In this document: positions 13,464-24,927 of the stretch, piece after piece | Layout of the letters: each line of letters starts with the position of its first letter | Position numbering within the stretch: position 1 is the stretch's first letter | Assembly (NCBI GenBank): GCA_004794785.1 | Contig: SJOL01008913.1 | Span: forward strand, 625,245-689,244 | Origin: Opisthorchis felineus | Lineage: Eukaryota; Platyhelminthes; Trematoda; Opisthorchiida; Opisthorchiidae | Reading direction: 5' to 3' | DNA length: 64,000 bases | Position numbers and translations under genes: made by a program | Notes under the pieces: model-generated | Database searches by the model: none | Seen by the model: only the letters and a program-made list of their open reading frames with translations | Told to the model about the DNA's origin: nothing

Positions 13464-13976
13464 NNNNNNNNNNNNNNNNNNNNNNNNNNNNNNNNNNNNN
13501 NNNNNNNNNNNNNNNNNNNNNNNNNNNNNNNNNNNNNNNNNNNNNNNNNNNNNNNNNNNNNNNNNNNNNNNNNNNNNNNNNNNNNNNNNNNNNNNNNNNN
13601 NNNNNNNNNNNNNNNNNNNNNNNNNNNNNNNNNNNNNNNNNNNNNNNNNNNNNNNNNNNNNNNNNNNNNNNNNNNNNNNNNNNNNNNNNNNNNNNNNNNN
13701 NNNNNNNNNNNNNNNNNNNNNNNNNNNNNNNNNNNNNNNNNNNNNNNNNNNNNNNNNNNNNNNNNNNNNNNNNNNNNNNNNNNNNNNNNNNNNNNNNNNN
13801 NNNNNNNNNNNNNNNNNNNNNNNNNNNNNNNNNNNNNNNNNNNNNNNNNNNNNNNNNNNNNNNNNNNNNNNNNNNNNNNNNNNNNNNNNNNNNNNNNNNN
13901 NNNNNNNNNNNNNNNNNNNNNNNNNNNNNNNNNNNNNNNNNNNNNNNNNNNNNNNNNNNNNNNNNNNNNNNNNNNN
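13464..13976. other. Assembly gap (513 N)
   Basis: Run of N in the scaffold. Reading frames crossing it are meaningless. Sequence resumes inside an R1 end followed by a TA repeat, so the gap probably holds repeat sequence. Confidence 0.99.
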
Positions 13977-14015
13977 CAAGCTTATGAGTAGTGTATTACG
14001 TCTATACGTGTATCG

Positions 14016-14017
<2 letters not shown>
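13977..14017 (-). repeat. Family R1 terminal fragment at gap edge
   Basis: cttatgagtagtgtattacg followed by tctatacgtgtatcgcgat is the reversed terminus of R1 (compare 15515-15555). The rest is lost in the N gap. Confidence 0.65.

Positions 14018-14055
<38 letters not shown>
14018..14055. repeat. (TA)n microsatellite
   Basis: About 19 TA dinucleotides, directly following an R1 end. Confidence 0.97.
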
Positions 14056-14059
<4 letters not shown>

Positions 14060-15170
14060 AGACCATCCAGTCACACCTTCCGGAAATTCATTATCCTCGT
14101 TTCCCTGTTATTTCGCACTCCACAAGCTTCCTTGTTTGCACAGCTGGTAGCGGCTATCTTTCGTGACATTAGTATGAAGGTTTCTCAGTAAACCATTCAT
14201 GCGAGTCGGCTTGGCTTTTTGTACATGTTCAGAAAAAATGTTACGTTAAGTGTGTGTTAGATGGGAACGGGGGTAGGAGAGTTTGGCAGACATCATTTCC
14301 CCAGTTGCCCAAAGCCACGTAAGACAGACCCGCTTGCGTCACAGTATGCGAGTAAATGGCTTGGTCACGTGCACCACTGTCATACGATTGTCTGGAGTGG
14401 AGCATAGTAAATAGATGCGCAGATATGCAAACTGTGATCGTGAATGAGACCGGTTTGGCGTAAACAGACAATCAGATCATGCGCAAATACCGAACACTAT
14501 CATTTTTTTCCCAATGTGAGTTTAATATCCAGTTCATGGTGGTATTGTAATAAGATATATTCCGAGCAAGCAGCCAAACTAAAATCCACTAGAAAAAATT
14601 CTTTTCCGTTGAAATTTTCACATTTTTTGTCTAAAAAATGGCTTCGGTAGTTATTTTGGGCGATGGAGTATGTTCAAGATGATATGGCAAACATTCATTC
14701 AGAGTGTCTTCCTCAATCCAGATAAAATTAAATCGTGTTATACCACTGATCATCCTACATTCATTTGGGGAAAATTGTTGTCTAGTCACACTTATGGACT
14801 GGTTTTAGATTCAGATCCCATTCTAAAATTGAGGTAACCCACACTAGAAGACCCAGAAGTAATGGACTGCTGTCCTGTGCTTGTCGAAAATCGTCATCAG
14901 CGCGCATTCAACGAGGTTCTACGGCCGTTCAGGTCCCCAGCCGTCCACACAGGAGGTTGAAGAGCCTACCTTTCAGATACAGCTTGCTGATCAGTGGTGT
15001 GGCACCACAAGGTCGGGCTCGACAGTCGAATAACACAGCTTTTCTCTCTGCCATCCAGTCATTTAGGCTGTAACCCAATTGAACACATGGTCGTTCCGAA
15101 TGTCTGGTCCTCAGACTGTATCCCGCAGTACGTCAGCAGAAAAGAGCCCACACGAAAGTCTTTGGCACGT
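14056..15170. other. No gene recognised
   Basis: Short unassignable ORFs only (76 aa at 14241, 75 aa at 14994). Confidence 0.4.
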
Positions 15171-15179
15171 GATTTCTCA

Positions 15180-15330
15180 CTTTATCCGGTTGACGTCATT
15201 GAACCGCTCACCTTACTTTGAGAGCGCCGGCTTGAAATGTCCGCACAAAGCTTACGGTAAGCAGTCATTTATCGCTGGAAATTCGAACCCGTAACCTTAC
15301 GATTCGTATTTAAACACCGTTTTAGTCAAC
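15180..15330 (-). repeat. Possible third tRNA-derived SINE type
   Basis: On the minus strand, 15330 to ~15270 reads as a tRNA-like head: gttgactaaaacggtg (A-box-like), then an anticodon-arm-like aatacgaatcgtaagg, then ggttacgggttcgaa (B-box-like). No second copy was seen in this window, so it could be a lone degenerate tRNA pseudogene. Confidence 0.4.
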
Positions 15331-15427
15331 TACAGGGAGTTGATTAGCAGTCCGCTTAGCCTGCACTCAGTTCGTTGGTCCGTAATCCCAAGCACTTCAT
15401 GAGATTCCCGTAGATGATTGTGTGAAC

Positions 15428-15630
15428 AAGGACGAAACTTTCGACAAATACACTCATTTGCATACCAATTTGGTTCTAACGCGAGACTCACCTGAAACCC
15501 AGCTGAATCTGTCGTTATGAGTAGTGTGTTACGTCTATACAATGTATGGCGATATCCCGAATATCGTATCAACTGAAACATGAGGCAGACTGGTGCACCA
15601 CACTCAGCTGAAGAAAAACATCATAAATAA
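15428..15630. repeat. Family R1, inverted-junction copy
   Basis: The forward half runs to 15514: cgacaaatacactcatttgc, gagactcacctgaaaccc, agctgaatctgtcgtt. It is joined directly at 15514/15515 to a reversed half: atgagtagtgtgttacgtct, atggcgatatcccgaat, then a reversed caactgaatg-type block to ~15625. The two halves would normally be parts of one collinear unit, as at 55680-56000. Confidence 0.65.
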
Positions 15631-15704
15631 GTGATCAGTTGGGATTCGGCTGGGTCTCCTACCAAGAGCAATTTCTTATGCAGATGAGAGTATTTGTCAA
15701 GCTC

Positions 15705-15850
15705 TGTCCAACTTGGGTTCAAGTAGAACATTTGGTAGACGGAAACTAGGGGATTGCACCCACCTGTTGAGCCCCAAGGAGGGTGAAACCGCTTCTGAGC
15801 TGTCGAAGAATTTCCAGCAATCGTATGAGTAGTGTAATAAGTCTATGCAG
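15705..15850 (-). repeat. Family R1 fragment, reversed
   Basis: Reversed blocks are collinear with the left half of R1: acttgggttcaagtagaac, gattgcacccacctgttgag, ccccaaggagggtgaaac, ctgtcgaagaatttccagca, and cgtatgagtagtgtaataag. The end points to the terminus shared with 13977-14017. Confidence 0.7.
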
Positions 15851-18800
15851 GTGTGAAACACTTGTATAGTGCTTTTCAGCCTCTCCACACAGATTGTTTT
15901 TACCTGCGGGGCAAAACTTATAGGATGGCTTAATTTCCTCTCTCGGTTTATTCAACGCGATATTAAAGACCACGGTATTTTCTAAAAAATAGTCTTCCTG
16001 TTGCTGGTGTACGTATATTCACATCACTCTCTATGGGTGATTTGTACGTACACCTTCCCCGGGCTGATTTACACTCCTAGAAGCCCTTAGTGTAAGGTCA
16101 GACGGTGGATCTGTGCCCACTCGGCCGCCTAGAGAGACCAGTCTGTTTGCTAACCACCAATCATCTCTATCCTTTGTCATGACAATCCTGATTTCCGCAT
16201 TGTGCAGACTCATGGTGTCCATATTAGGCAACTGAGACACAGCCTGGTCAAAATTTGGTCTTTCCAGGATTGTCTATCGTGTTCCGGAATTATTGTATAT
16301 CCATGTTGAAGGTGAAATGCAGAGCCTGTCTATTCCACATGATGCGCGGTGAACAGCATTCAGCTATAATCGAAATGCGATGATGACGTTCCTTGGAATT
16401 TCGATATTGCGAACAGAAGTACGAGGCAACTTGCAATTGCTGTATTGTTCTAACGCTCTGCACTTTTAACTACAATTGCCTTAAAGAAGAATCAAGGCGC
16501 ACCAGTTGGGGATGACTTGTATCGGGAAACTAACAATTGGGCCTCACGCGCAACCATCTGTTCATTTTCACCGTCAAAGTATATGGGCTAGAAGTGCTGG
16601 AAGCACAAATACTTCAGTGTATTGGGTTTCTGAATTCTCACTACTGGACTGCTCATGACTTGTCATAGGTTGATGAAAAACAACGTTCTTTTGATTTGAC
16701 TGACAGACCTACCGCTAATGAAAGTTTGGAAAAAAATCTGAGTGGCACATCGATCATGCACGTCACTGCATCCAGCTACCACGACACTAACATCGCGATC
16801 ATGACTCGCTCAGACAGTGAAAATCGGTCCGAGAGACATAACTGACAAACCCCTTACAAAGAAGAGGTCGATGTAGGGTGACGATAGGGAACGTGTTCAG
16901 GGCTGTTGCTGGTGCATACAGTGCCAAGTCACAGCTTGACCACACAAACCGGCGCCAACGCAGCTTAAACATACTGGGATCTGTAAGATGAATCGAACAT
17001 AATGTAGCAACTGAATCCTTGAAAGAGGGTAAGCAGATCAATAGCCTAGACATTCCGACTAACGATATAAACGAAGCCTCAGCAGCCCATGTGGAATGCA
17101 CACTTTGAATACACGACGAGTGTTGATGGCACCGATGCATTCCAAACCATGCTCAGGGTGGCGCTACTGTGTTTAGGGCCACATGAAGACATCGGTGAGC
17201 AACGTGGAATGTTTTGTGAAACCTCAACTTGGCGTATATCATTCTTTGTGGCGACTGAAACTCAACTCTGTGCAAACCCAGGTTTTGACCAGCAGTTTGG
17301 GCGGGCAACAGCCCGGAACACTTCATGGTCCACCTGGCCGTGTCACAAGACCAGAATTTTCCTCCACCAATAACTGCTAGGTGAAGTTTGTCTTCAGTAA
17401 TTCGCTTTATGCTTAGTTTGTCCGTCACTAGTCTGTTCCTGGTTCTTCTGTCTGGCATGAATATACAAACGACTTGGTGATAACTCGTGTCACTCACTTC
17501 AACCAGACTGAAGTAAGGTTACCTTCGAGTCCATTTCGTGAATACCTCCTTTACTACAACGTCTCACTTCGCGAAATTTATCACCCTCCTCAAGCTAAGT
17601 TGAATTCTTGACCAACCCTGCGGGTAGCACGCTGTTCCACTATGTGACTACTTTTATCCACAGCAGGGCTAAATATATCAACAGTAACTTGGGCATAATT
17701 TCCATTCATGCAAAGGTACCCTAAGCAAGTCTAGAGGTTAACGTCAGGTATCCGGCTGATAAAATGACGCCTATCACGAGAATCACACACCACGTCAGTT
17801 CACCTCAGGATGGCTTTGGTAAGCTCAAGGGATGCACTACGGGATTCTCACCGGGACCACAAGAAAAAGGGATTTCTGGTCTTTTTAAACACACATACAA
17901 GCAGCTCCTAATAAAGGCTGGTATTTTATCCCTTCGAATCTAAAAAAGCTGTCTGTGCCATGTATTTGATCGTTTTCGTGCGTTTTTTCCTTCGAATTTC
18001 ATTCAGTCCCAGATTCACGGTTTTTTGTAATTGCGGTCTCCGCTCTCGATATAGACAGATTTGGCAATCTTCAAGGTAGGCCCCTCTGAACACAGATTCC
18101 TTAGAAGGGAGCAAACCCCTCTTTTTCCAAAGTGCCCGATGTTCTGGGGATTTGTTCGCCTCAGTTACTACCGCACTGGACTTTACAGCAAGTAAGAGAT
18201 TTGAGGATGGCACTAGAACAATCTCTTTTTCACCATAGCTTCTCACATCCGTTTCAAGGACAAATTCTCACCTGTTAGAACTAACACCTACCAGAGTTCT
18301 ATGAAGCACGAGAACCATAGCAAGCTAAATTTTTGGACTAAACTCACTGCTTGATTGACTCCAACCCAAATCTAACCCTTATGTCAGTTGTTGTGCACCA
18401 TTGCTGCTAAATTGTGTGTTTACTGCCCATGCCTTCAGAATCTATAGAATCATTCTTGAGTGGACATCACCCAGTAATATGCTGGCAGATATTTGACTGC
18501 CTCTCAAATGAGCGACGATGGTCGCCCCAAGAGTATTCATTACGAAAAAGAGTTGTTTGGCCTGTTTTAGGATCTCTTAAGGTTGTCACTCCTGAAAGTG
18601 ACTCTCTTTGGAGATCACAGATCAAACAGTTGCTGATTGAGAGCTATGCTACATTCCCTCCGGTGGAGTAGTTCCTCTTCAGGAGGATTTCGCTTGGAAG
18701 GCATTACTGTATAGAGTTGACAGAACCGTTGCTTAGGCTCATCTCTAACAGTAGCTTCGTTTAGACTGCGATGACCACCATGAAGTTCAAGCTTATTTGG

Positions 18801-18960
18801 CGTCAACTGATAGAGGGATCCCACCAGCAAACTGACAGCTGCAGACATTGGTTTTTCTGCGCCCGGGCCACATATGGGACCCACAACTTCCGAAACCAGA
18901 AGGGATATTCCTAAACAATCACCACAGTAGTGATTTTATTCGATCTTATTATGTGAGAAT
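15851..18960. other. No gene recognised
   Basis: About 3.1 kb. The longest frames are 113 aa (16799-17140, -), 114 aa (17153-17497, -) and 106 aa (17926-18246, -). The last is rich in Lys/Arg and Ser and looks protein-like, but I recognise no family and see no splice or promoter context. Confidence 0.35.
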
Positions 18961-18969
18961 AAGGTTGTA

Positions 18970-19290
18970 AAATGCTTAGACGTAATACACTACTCATAAA
19001 GTTGCTGAAAATTCTTCGACAGCCCACGACCAGTTTCGCCCTCCTTGAGGCTCATCAGGTAGGCTCAGTCCCCGAGTTTCCGTCAACCTTATGTTCTGTT
19101 TGAACCCAAATTGGACTGATTTCGACAACTACACTCATTTGCAAACAAATTTCGTTTTTCGGGAGACTCACCTGGAACCCAGCTGAATCTCTCGTTTATG
19201 ATGTTTTCAAGAGAGATTCAGCTGGGTTCCAGGTGAGTCTCCCGAAAAACAAAATTTGTTTGCAAATGAGTGTAGTTGTAGAATGCTCTT
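18970..19290. repeat. Family R1 forward copy ending in a long hairpin
   Basis: A forward R1 runs from gacgtaatacactactcata (18979) through the 'cgacagcccacgaccagtt' and 'ccaaattggactga' blocks. At 19125-19193 and 19211-19279 the element forms an inverted repeat with 69-bp arms and a 17-bp loop. I count one mismatch, CG in the left arm against CA in the right arm read on the same strand. Confidence 0.85.
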
Positions 19291-20089
19291 CACTTAAATT
19301 TTCTAATCAGTTACTACCCATCCTGGTAACTGCCAGTCACTTATTTCTTAAAGTCACACGTATGTGAGAAAATTATACACCTGGTTTCTTTCTAATAAAA
19401 AAACATTACTGCAGTCGACACGTCATTGTTTTGTGTGTAAAACTTGCACGGTTTTTTGGCACGCCGCCGTGGATGCAGATGTTTTGAAAATTGACCTCGT
19501 CTCCGTACACAAAAGATGAGAGAAAAGTGAAAGTTGTGGAACTGGGTTGTTTGTATCAGTCTATCCAATCTCACTGATGCTATCCGGACAGAAATGTGAC
19601 TGGAGGAGACGGTACGACAGCTGCTAAAACACAGTACAGAGGGACGATGCGCTTCGTTTGATAGAAAGTCAGGAGTCAAAACGAGATTTCGTAACTATTG
19701 CTTTCCCTAGAGAGACATTATCAGCAAGTCCGTTCGATTCTCGCACCAATCATCCAAATTTACGACGAGGAGTTTTCTACAAGGGAATAAGTTGTGTGTT
19801 GTTTCCAAAAAAAATCTACTACGATTTATTGACTGTTGTTCCAGCTATGACCTGGGGTGACATTCGTACAGTACATTTCGTTTAAATAGTCCCATAAGAG
19901 AGACCTTCAGCTGACGATCACTTGAATCTCTCGTTAACGTCAAGTCAGTTTGCATAACTAACTCACCAATTACTCTCTTTTGTACACTGGTTTGTTTTTA
20001 ACTGAATACAGCCAAATTTATCATTTACTATAGTCCTCTTCAACTAAAATAAGCTGCAAAATGGGCTGTCCAAGAGCTTTTGAGTAGTA

Positions 20090-20385
20090 GTGTGAGTAGT
20101 GTGTTATGAGTAGTGTGTAGTGTGTTACGTCTAGAATGCCTAGCTACCCCATCTGTTTGGAAAAACACCCAATTACAAATGACATTGATTACAACGAGAA
20201 AGTCGGGTGAATCTCTCGTTTATAGTATTCTTCAACTGAATGTGTGGCACAAAAGTCACCTCCTGTTTCATCTGAAACAATACTGGAGAAATCGCAGTAC
20301 ACCTACTGGACATAACACCACGAAGAATAGTGAATGCCCGTATTAGGCTGTCGGAGAGTTTCAGCAACCTAATATCAAGAAAAAA
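20090..20385. repeat. Family R1, rearranged copy
   Basis: A reversed terminus (gagtagtgtgttatgagtag ... gtgtgttacgtctagaatg, ~20090-20140) precedes forward blocks (gggtgaatctctcgttta, cttcaactgaatgtgtggca, catctgaaacaatactgg). These are followed by another reversed terminal block at 20345-20380 (ctgtcggagagtttcagcaa). Orientation switches twice inside 300 bp. Confidence 0.55.
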
Positions 20386-22183
20386 TAACCCATCCGCTCT
20401 GTGAATTCGTTCCGCTCTTTAATTTGCACTCATGAATTTACAAAAATACGCCATCTGATTAGCTCAAATTATGACGCATACGTCTCGTTCGACAAAGGAC
20501 ACCTGTGCCAAAGACCACTACATCCATACAAAAAAGAATGATTTCTAGCCCGGAGCGAGTTTTTGAAGAATATATGGGACGTGCTTGTTTTCAGAGTCTA
20601 CTGATGGGCCAAATGCTGATGACTTACTAACTTGCGTTAGACGGGTGTTATTGGTCTGATTGCATTTGGGCTGATCAAACGTAATCCAGTTCTTAATAAG
20701 AGGGGTCAGTTTTTAAGCCTTTTTCTCGTAATTTTGACACTAACGACAACACGTCAGGTATGTTTTAACGTTCAGGTAAAAATAAGCGTTTTGTCTTGGG
20801 ATCGTTTTCTTTTTTGTAATACGTGCTATAGAAAATCTGCCCACCACCCAAAAGGTCTCCAAGCATATCGAGTCAGGGCTGACCGCCGACCATCGAAGCG
20901 AGTAACCTGGTCCCCTTGTTCTTTCTTCCTGATAAAACAAAACCGGTAAAGTACACTGTCAAACCGCTAGACAAAGCCAGCAGAAAGTAGCTTGGCGTTG
21001 TCCAGTAATCCCAAGAGTGAACTTGTCACTTCTTGCGATACAAGCCTAACCAGATGGCCTCGATGCTTGAACCAGTTGGGATTGTCCTACTGCACAATAA
21101 TTATTGGTGTTCTGCGGGTGAAAGCTGGTAAGAAGGCTTACATCGATCTACGTTTTCATTCCGCTGATTAGCACCTCGACCTTGCCTATAAGGCTCTAAA
21201 ATGGAACAAACTAACAAATGGATGCGACCTATTTATTGATGCTGTTATACACGTTTGCAATGTTTCCTGTTTGACGAGTCAGTTGGAACGACCACCAGTG
21301 GGGAAGGAAAAAGGAAATCCCCTGCCTTACCCTCTCTTTTTCTATCTGAAGAGCTTCGGGAAAGTTAAAACGACTTCTCACAAGTTTGTAAGACGGAATA
21401 TCTGGCAGCAATGGTAAAAAACATGGATTACTCATGGTCAGGAAAAATCAGATTGGCTGGGTTCGTATATTACTGAAATGGGCGATCTCTCGTGCAGAAT
21501 AATTCATCATTAGGGTTGCTGGAAAATAGCCCAGTTTCAGCTGTTTGCCAGGGATCAGGAGGCGGCAAACTTGTTCGAGAAATGCACTATGTAGAGAGGT
21601 TGGCTTTCATTTACAGGGTTGTGAGCAGGCAAACATATTGGGAATGGCATAAACAGGATTGTTAATACCGTGTAAAGTTGCACAAATCAACTCAGTTTGA
21701 AAAGAGGCTGTGCATCGATTGCTGCAAAGAACATCGCTTCTGGTTATTCTTCGTCCCCGCTGTTTTACTGGTGAGGCAACAGATCAAGCACAGGTCGTAG
21801 TGGTGATAGCCAAGGCGGCTAAAAAAGGTGTAACTTTTTAGCATAAAAAACCTGCGCCAACCATCTCATGACACTGAGTTTCATTGTGTGGGTGGCAGAC
21901 ATCTGATGAAACTGATTCAGTCGATCGATTCTTTATGCGCAAGAACACCTGATTGGAGTCAGTGTTCGGTACGTCAGAGTTAGAAATGACCGCAAGAACA
22001 AACCTAACCGTACCTAGTAAATGGACATCAGTCAACTAAACGTGGATTGAAATAAGCGATGCCACATACGGATCAATAGCGCAACTAAGATACGCGATTT
22101 ATCGATAGTCATGTAAAAGCTTGAGTCGAAACAACAAACGCTGAATTTCAATCATTTGGATAAAGTTTGGAACGACTGAGAAG
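20386..22183. other. No gene recognised
   Basis: Short frames only (71 aa or less). No repeat or domain recognised before the Penelope-like element arm. Confidence 0.4.
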
Positions 22184-22537
22184 CCGTTGTTTCAGAAGCG
22201 CATGGTTAACAATCGATAGTTTTTGACTGGACAACGTTTCGCTTTTGACACAAAAGCTGCATCAGACCAAGTGAGCAGATTACCAAGTTCGCCAGGTTTT
22301 AAGGCAGACGAAGAACCAGTCACTAAGTCCTCTTCAAATTGGCACACGAAATCAGTGTTGAATGTCAGTTAAAAGGTTTTGTCGGTTGGTGTGGTTGCCT
22401 AAATCTTACGGTTGATGGGTTGGGGGAATTTCAAATTATTTTTGATTTGGTTTGGTTCCTTAATCTTCCAGTTCGAGGTGCTTCGATCGATGATTCACCT
22501 TGGGTGCAACTGGTAAGTTTTGTTGGTCTGTGTAGGC
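22184..22537 (+). repeat. Left inverted arm of Penelope-like element
   Basis: Reverse complement of 24566-24927. The core from gctgcatcagaccaagtgag to ttttgttggtctgtgt is almost perfectly matched. Lower identity remains in the outermost ~60 bp. Confidence 0.85.
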
Positions 22538-22689
22538 TTGTAAGTCCTACGACAAGTTGATTGGGGGAAGAGATTAAGTGAGATTAAGTGCACTTCACAC
22601 CTAGGCTATTTCTGTTGATGACTCCTCTTTCTGATAACCGCAAACCATCACATTTCAGCCTGACTGATCTGAAACCGTTCTCCACATGC

Positions 22690-24540
22690 TTGCCAGGTCT
22701 ACGACTTCTGTTCTACTTACACTGTGAAGCTTGGTGATTTCTACCGCCTCGGCCATCAGTCTCTATGGCGTGGACCGTAGTGCCGGCCCCAAAACCTTAG
22801 AATTTTCTGAATGTATTTTGTGTTCCGTGTCCAGTGCATGTTCCGCCATTGCTGAGGTTTTCTGTAACACTCGATATCCATCCGTGTTACTCGGTGGCCT
22901 GTTTATTTTTCTCCTGTGCTCTCCAATTCTGGCGTGAAGTTCCCTGGCCGTCTGTCCTATACAGACCTTGGTACAGTCGTTACAATTAATTTTGTAGACA
23001 AAGTTCATGGTTTTGTGTGCCGCGAGGCGATCCTTCAATTGTACGAGTGCAGAGCGCATTATTTCCCTTCTGGAACGCTACTCTTATGTTAGCCGTGTTT
23101 AGAATCCCCCGAGTGACTTCGGATGTCCCTAGTTTATACGGAACAACAGCAGTTCCAATCCGTTCCCTGTTGGGTTTCATAATCGGTACCAATATCCTTC
23201 GTAACTGACTCCTAATCAAACTACCTCGATATCCACTACCCCGAAGTTCGTTCTTTACTTCAATTGTGGCCACTGTCCAATCAGCTTCTTCTGTGCACAG
23301 GGTCCTTACACGGTTAAACATTGATGAGGTAATACTAGCGAATAATGACTTTGGATGGGTAGGCGAGCAGTTCAAAATTTCTCCGGTGTCAGTTGGCTTC
23401 TCATACGCTGTAGATTTTAGTTTTTCCCCAACCTTATGTGTCATGCACTCTAAGAAGTGCGGTGTAACCGAAGTTGACTCCATCTCCATACTAGATTTGA
23501 TGCGTGGATTCGGGTCATTTGTAGAGTTGTACAACTCACTGAGGTTGTCTCGTTTCATCACGACGAAAGTGTCTTCTACACAAGGCCAGAATATCTTGGG
23601 TGGATACGGGAATCCGGCTAAAGCTTCCTGCTTAAAATCTCCCATAAAAATATTTGCTACAACTTGTTCTTGCGTGTAAACCACGGAGTCAAAAAACGAA
23701 GTGTGTGAGATTCAGGCGTGCTTTCTGTCTTCCACTGTTTCATCTACCTAAAGCCGGGGTGTCCGCTAGTAGCAGTCGCTTAGCTTTTTTAAAGAGTCCC
23801 CTTTCGGTACATTTGTATATAACGAATTGAAATTGAAACTTACAAGAACTTCATCTGCTTCAACGATGACACCCGCTACTTTATTGGCAAAGTCATATGA
23901 ATTACTAATGCAAGTACCAGAGGGGTTTTAGGATACCTGCCAAGAATCTGGCCAGCTCATGGGGTGCGGAACCTATTCCGTCTAATATCGGATTTTTGGT
24001 AGGCCATAAAGCCATGGTTAGATTGTACTTTTGGGGTACAATCGATACCGATTACCTCGCCCTAAGTTGTTTATCACGGACCGCAAACACCTGCCAAATT
24101 CAACGTTACTCCTATTCATTACAGACGTATTATTCCCACTATCTATCTGCCGGTAAAGACATTCAGCTAGATATCGCTTCACCTTCTGTAGATAATCACT
24201 CTTGTCCGTGACAGTAGTGGCCTTACCCTTATCCGCCTTTGTAATCACATTGTTGTCCACCTGGTTCAGAGTGTTCAACGCTCACCGCTCCGCTGGTATA
24301 ATATTTGAGTCTCCTGGCTGCTGGAACTTACGTATATGCCTCTAGTTGCAGTGTTGTCCGTGGAAGGCTTTCACTTCTGAGGCTTTGGTCTTGAGCAACC
24401 AGAAGTCTGCGGGATAGAGCACGGTCTGAAGATCTTGGTTGAGCCGACATGCACGGTGACGGATATCACGTAAACGCCGAGTAGTCAAGTAGGCCCTGTG
24501 TTTGAGGAATGGCCTAACCGCTGAGAATGCTGTTTGGCAG
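22690..24540 (-). pseudogene. Penelope-like reverse transcriptase + GIY-YIG endonuclease, decayed
   Basis: Minus-strand order. An N-terminal part at ~24540-24280 carries FLKHRAYLTTRRLRDIRHRA. RT motif NNVITKADKGKATTVTDKSDY lies at ~24250. A block equivalent to the 'RPI.S.IG.P...LA..L' motif lies at ~24010-23930. Motif A, VSFNFNSLYTNVP, is at 23805-23843, where intact elements have VSFDVVSLFT-like sequence, so the catalytic Asp is Asn. A YVDD-equivalent, CVEDTFVV, is at 23559-23582. A connector with FNRVRTLC and IKNEL-like VKNELRGSGY follows. The GIY-YIG domain, FVYKINCNDCTKVCIGQT, is at 22949-23002 with Tyr of YIG changed to Cys. A C-terminal VEITKLHSV block lies near 22740. Several stops and frameshifts between these blocks mean no functional enzyme is encoded. 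Confidence 0.85.
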
Positions 24541-24565
24541 AAGCGAGTGACGCGTCCGGTGGCCT

Positions 24566-24927
24566 AACCACACAGACCAACAAAACTTACCAGTTGCACC
24601 CAAGGTGAATCATCGATCGAAGCACCTCGAACTGGAAGATTAAGGAACCAAACCAAATCAAAAATAATTTGAAATTCCCCCAACCCATCAACCGTAAGAT
24701 TTAGGCAACCACACTAACCGACAAAACCTTTTAACTGACATTCAACACTGATTTCGTGTGCCAATTTGAAGAGGACTTAGTGACTGGTTCTTCGTCTGCC
24801 TTAAAACCTGGCGAACTTGGTAATCTGCTCACTTGGTCTGATGCAGCTTTTTTGTCAAAAGCGAAGCGTTGTCCAGTTAAAAACTATCGGTTGTTCGCCA
24901 AGTGCTTCTGAAACAAGCGCTTAAGCC
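24566..24927 (-). repeat. Right inverted arm of Penelope-like element
   Basis: Reverse complement of the left arm at 22184-22537. It contains cagttgcacccaaggtgaat and the oligopurine/pyrimidine block attcccccaacccatcaacc. Confidence 0.85.

Larger units (their letters stand above)
22184..24927 (-). mobile_element. Penelope-like element with inverted terminal arms
   Basis: A decayed coding region (22690-24540, minus strand) with Penelope-type RT and GIY-YIG domains is enclosed by two long arms in inverted orientation, at 22184-22537 and 24566-24927. Penelope-like elements are known to carry pseudo-LTRs that can be direct or inverted, so the layout fits the family. The arms are nearly identical by eye over about 330 bp (e.g. 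ggtgtggttgcctaaatctt against its complement, one base different), while the enclosed ORF has many frameshifts and stops. Outer boundaries are approximate; identity fades towards 22184 and 24927. Confidence 0.8.

Noticed and set aside
13389..14055. Four long reading frames of 178-205 codons
   Set aside because: They consist almost wholly of undetermined bases in the assembly gap.
16799..17497. Pair of ~113-aa minus frames that might be one broken gene
   Set aside because: They adjoin but no motif, family or splice signal could be recognised; chance frames are as likely.
23266..23679. 137-aa plus-strand ORF
   Set aside because: Antisense shadow of the Penelope-like RT relic.
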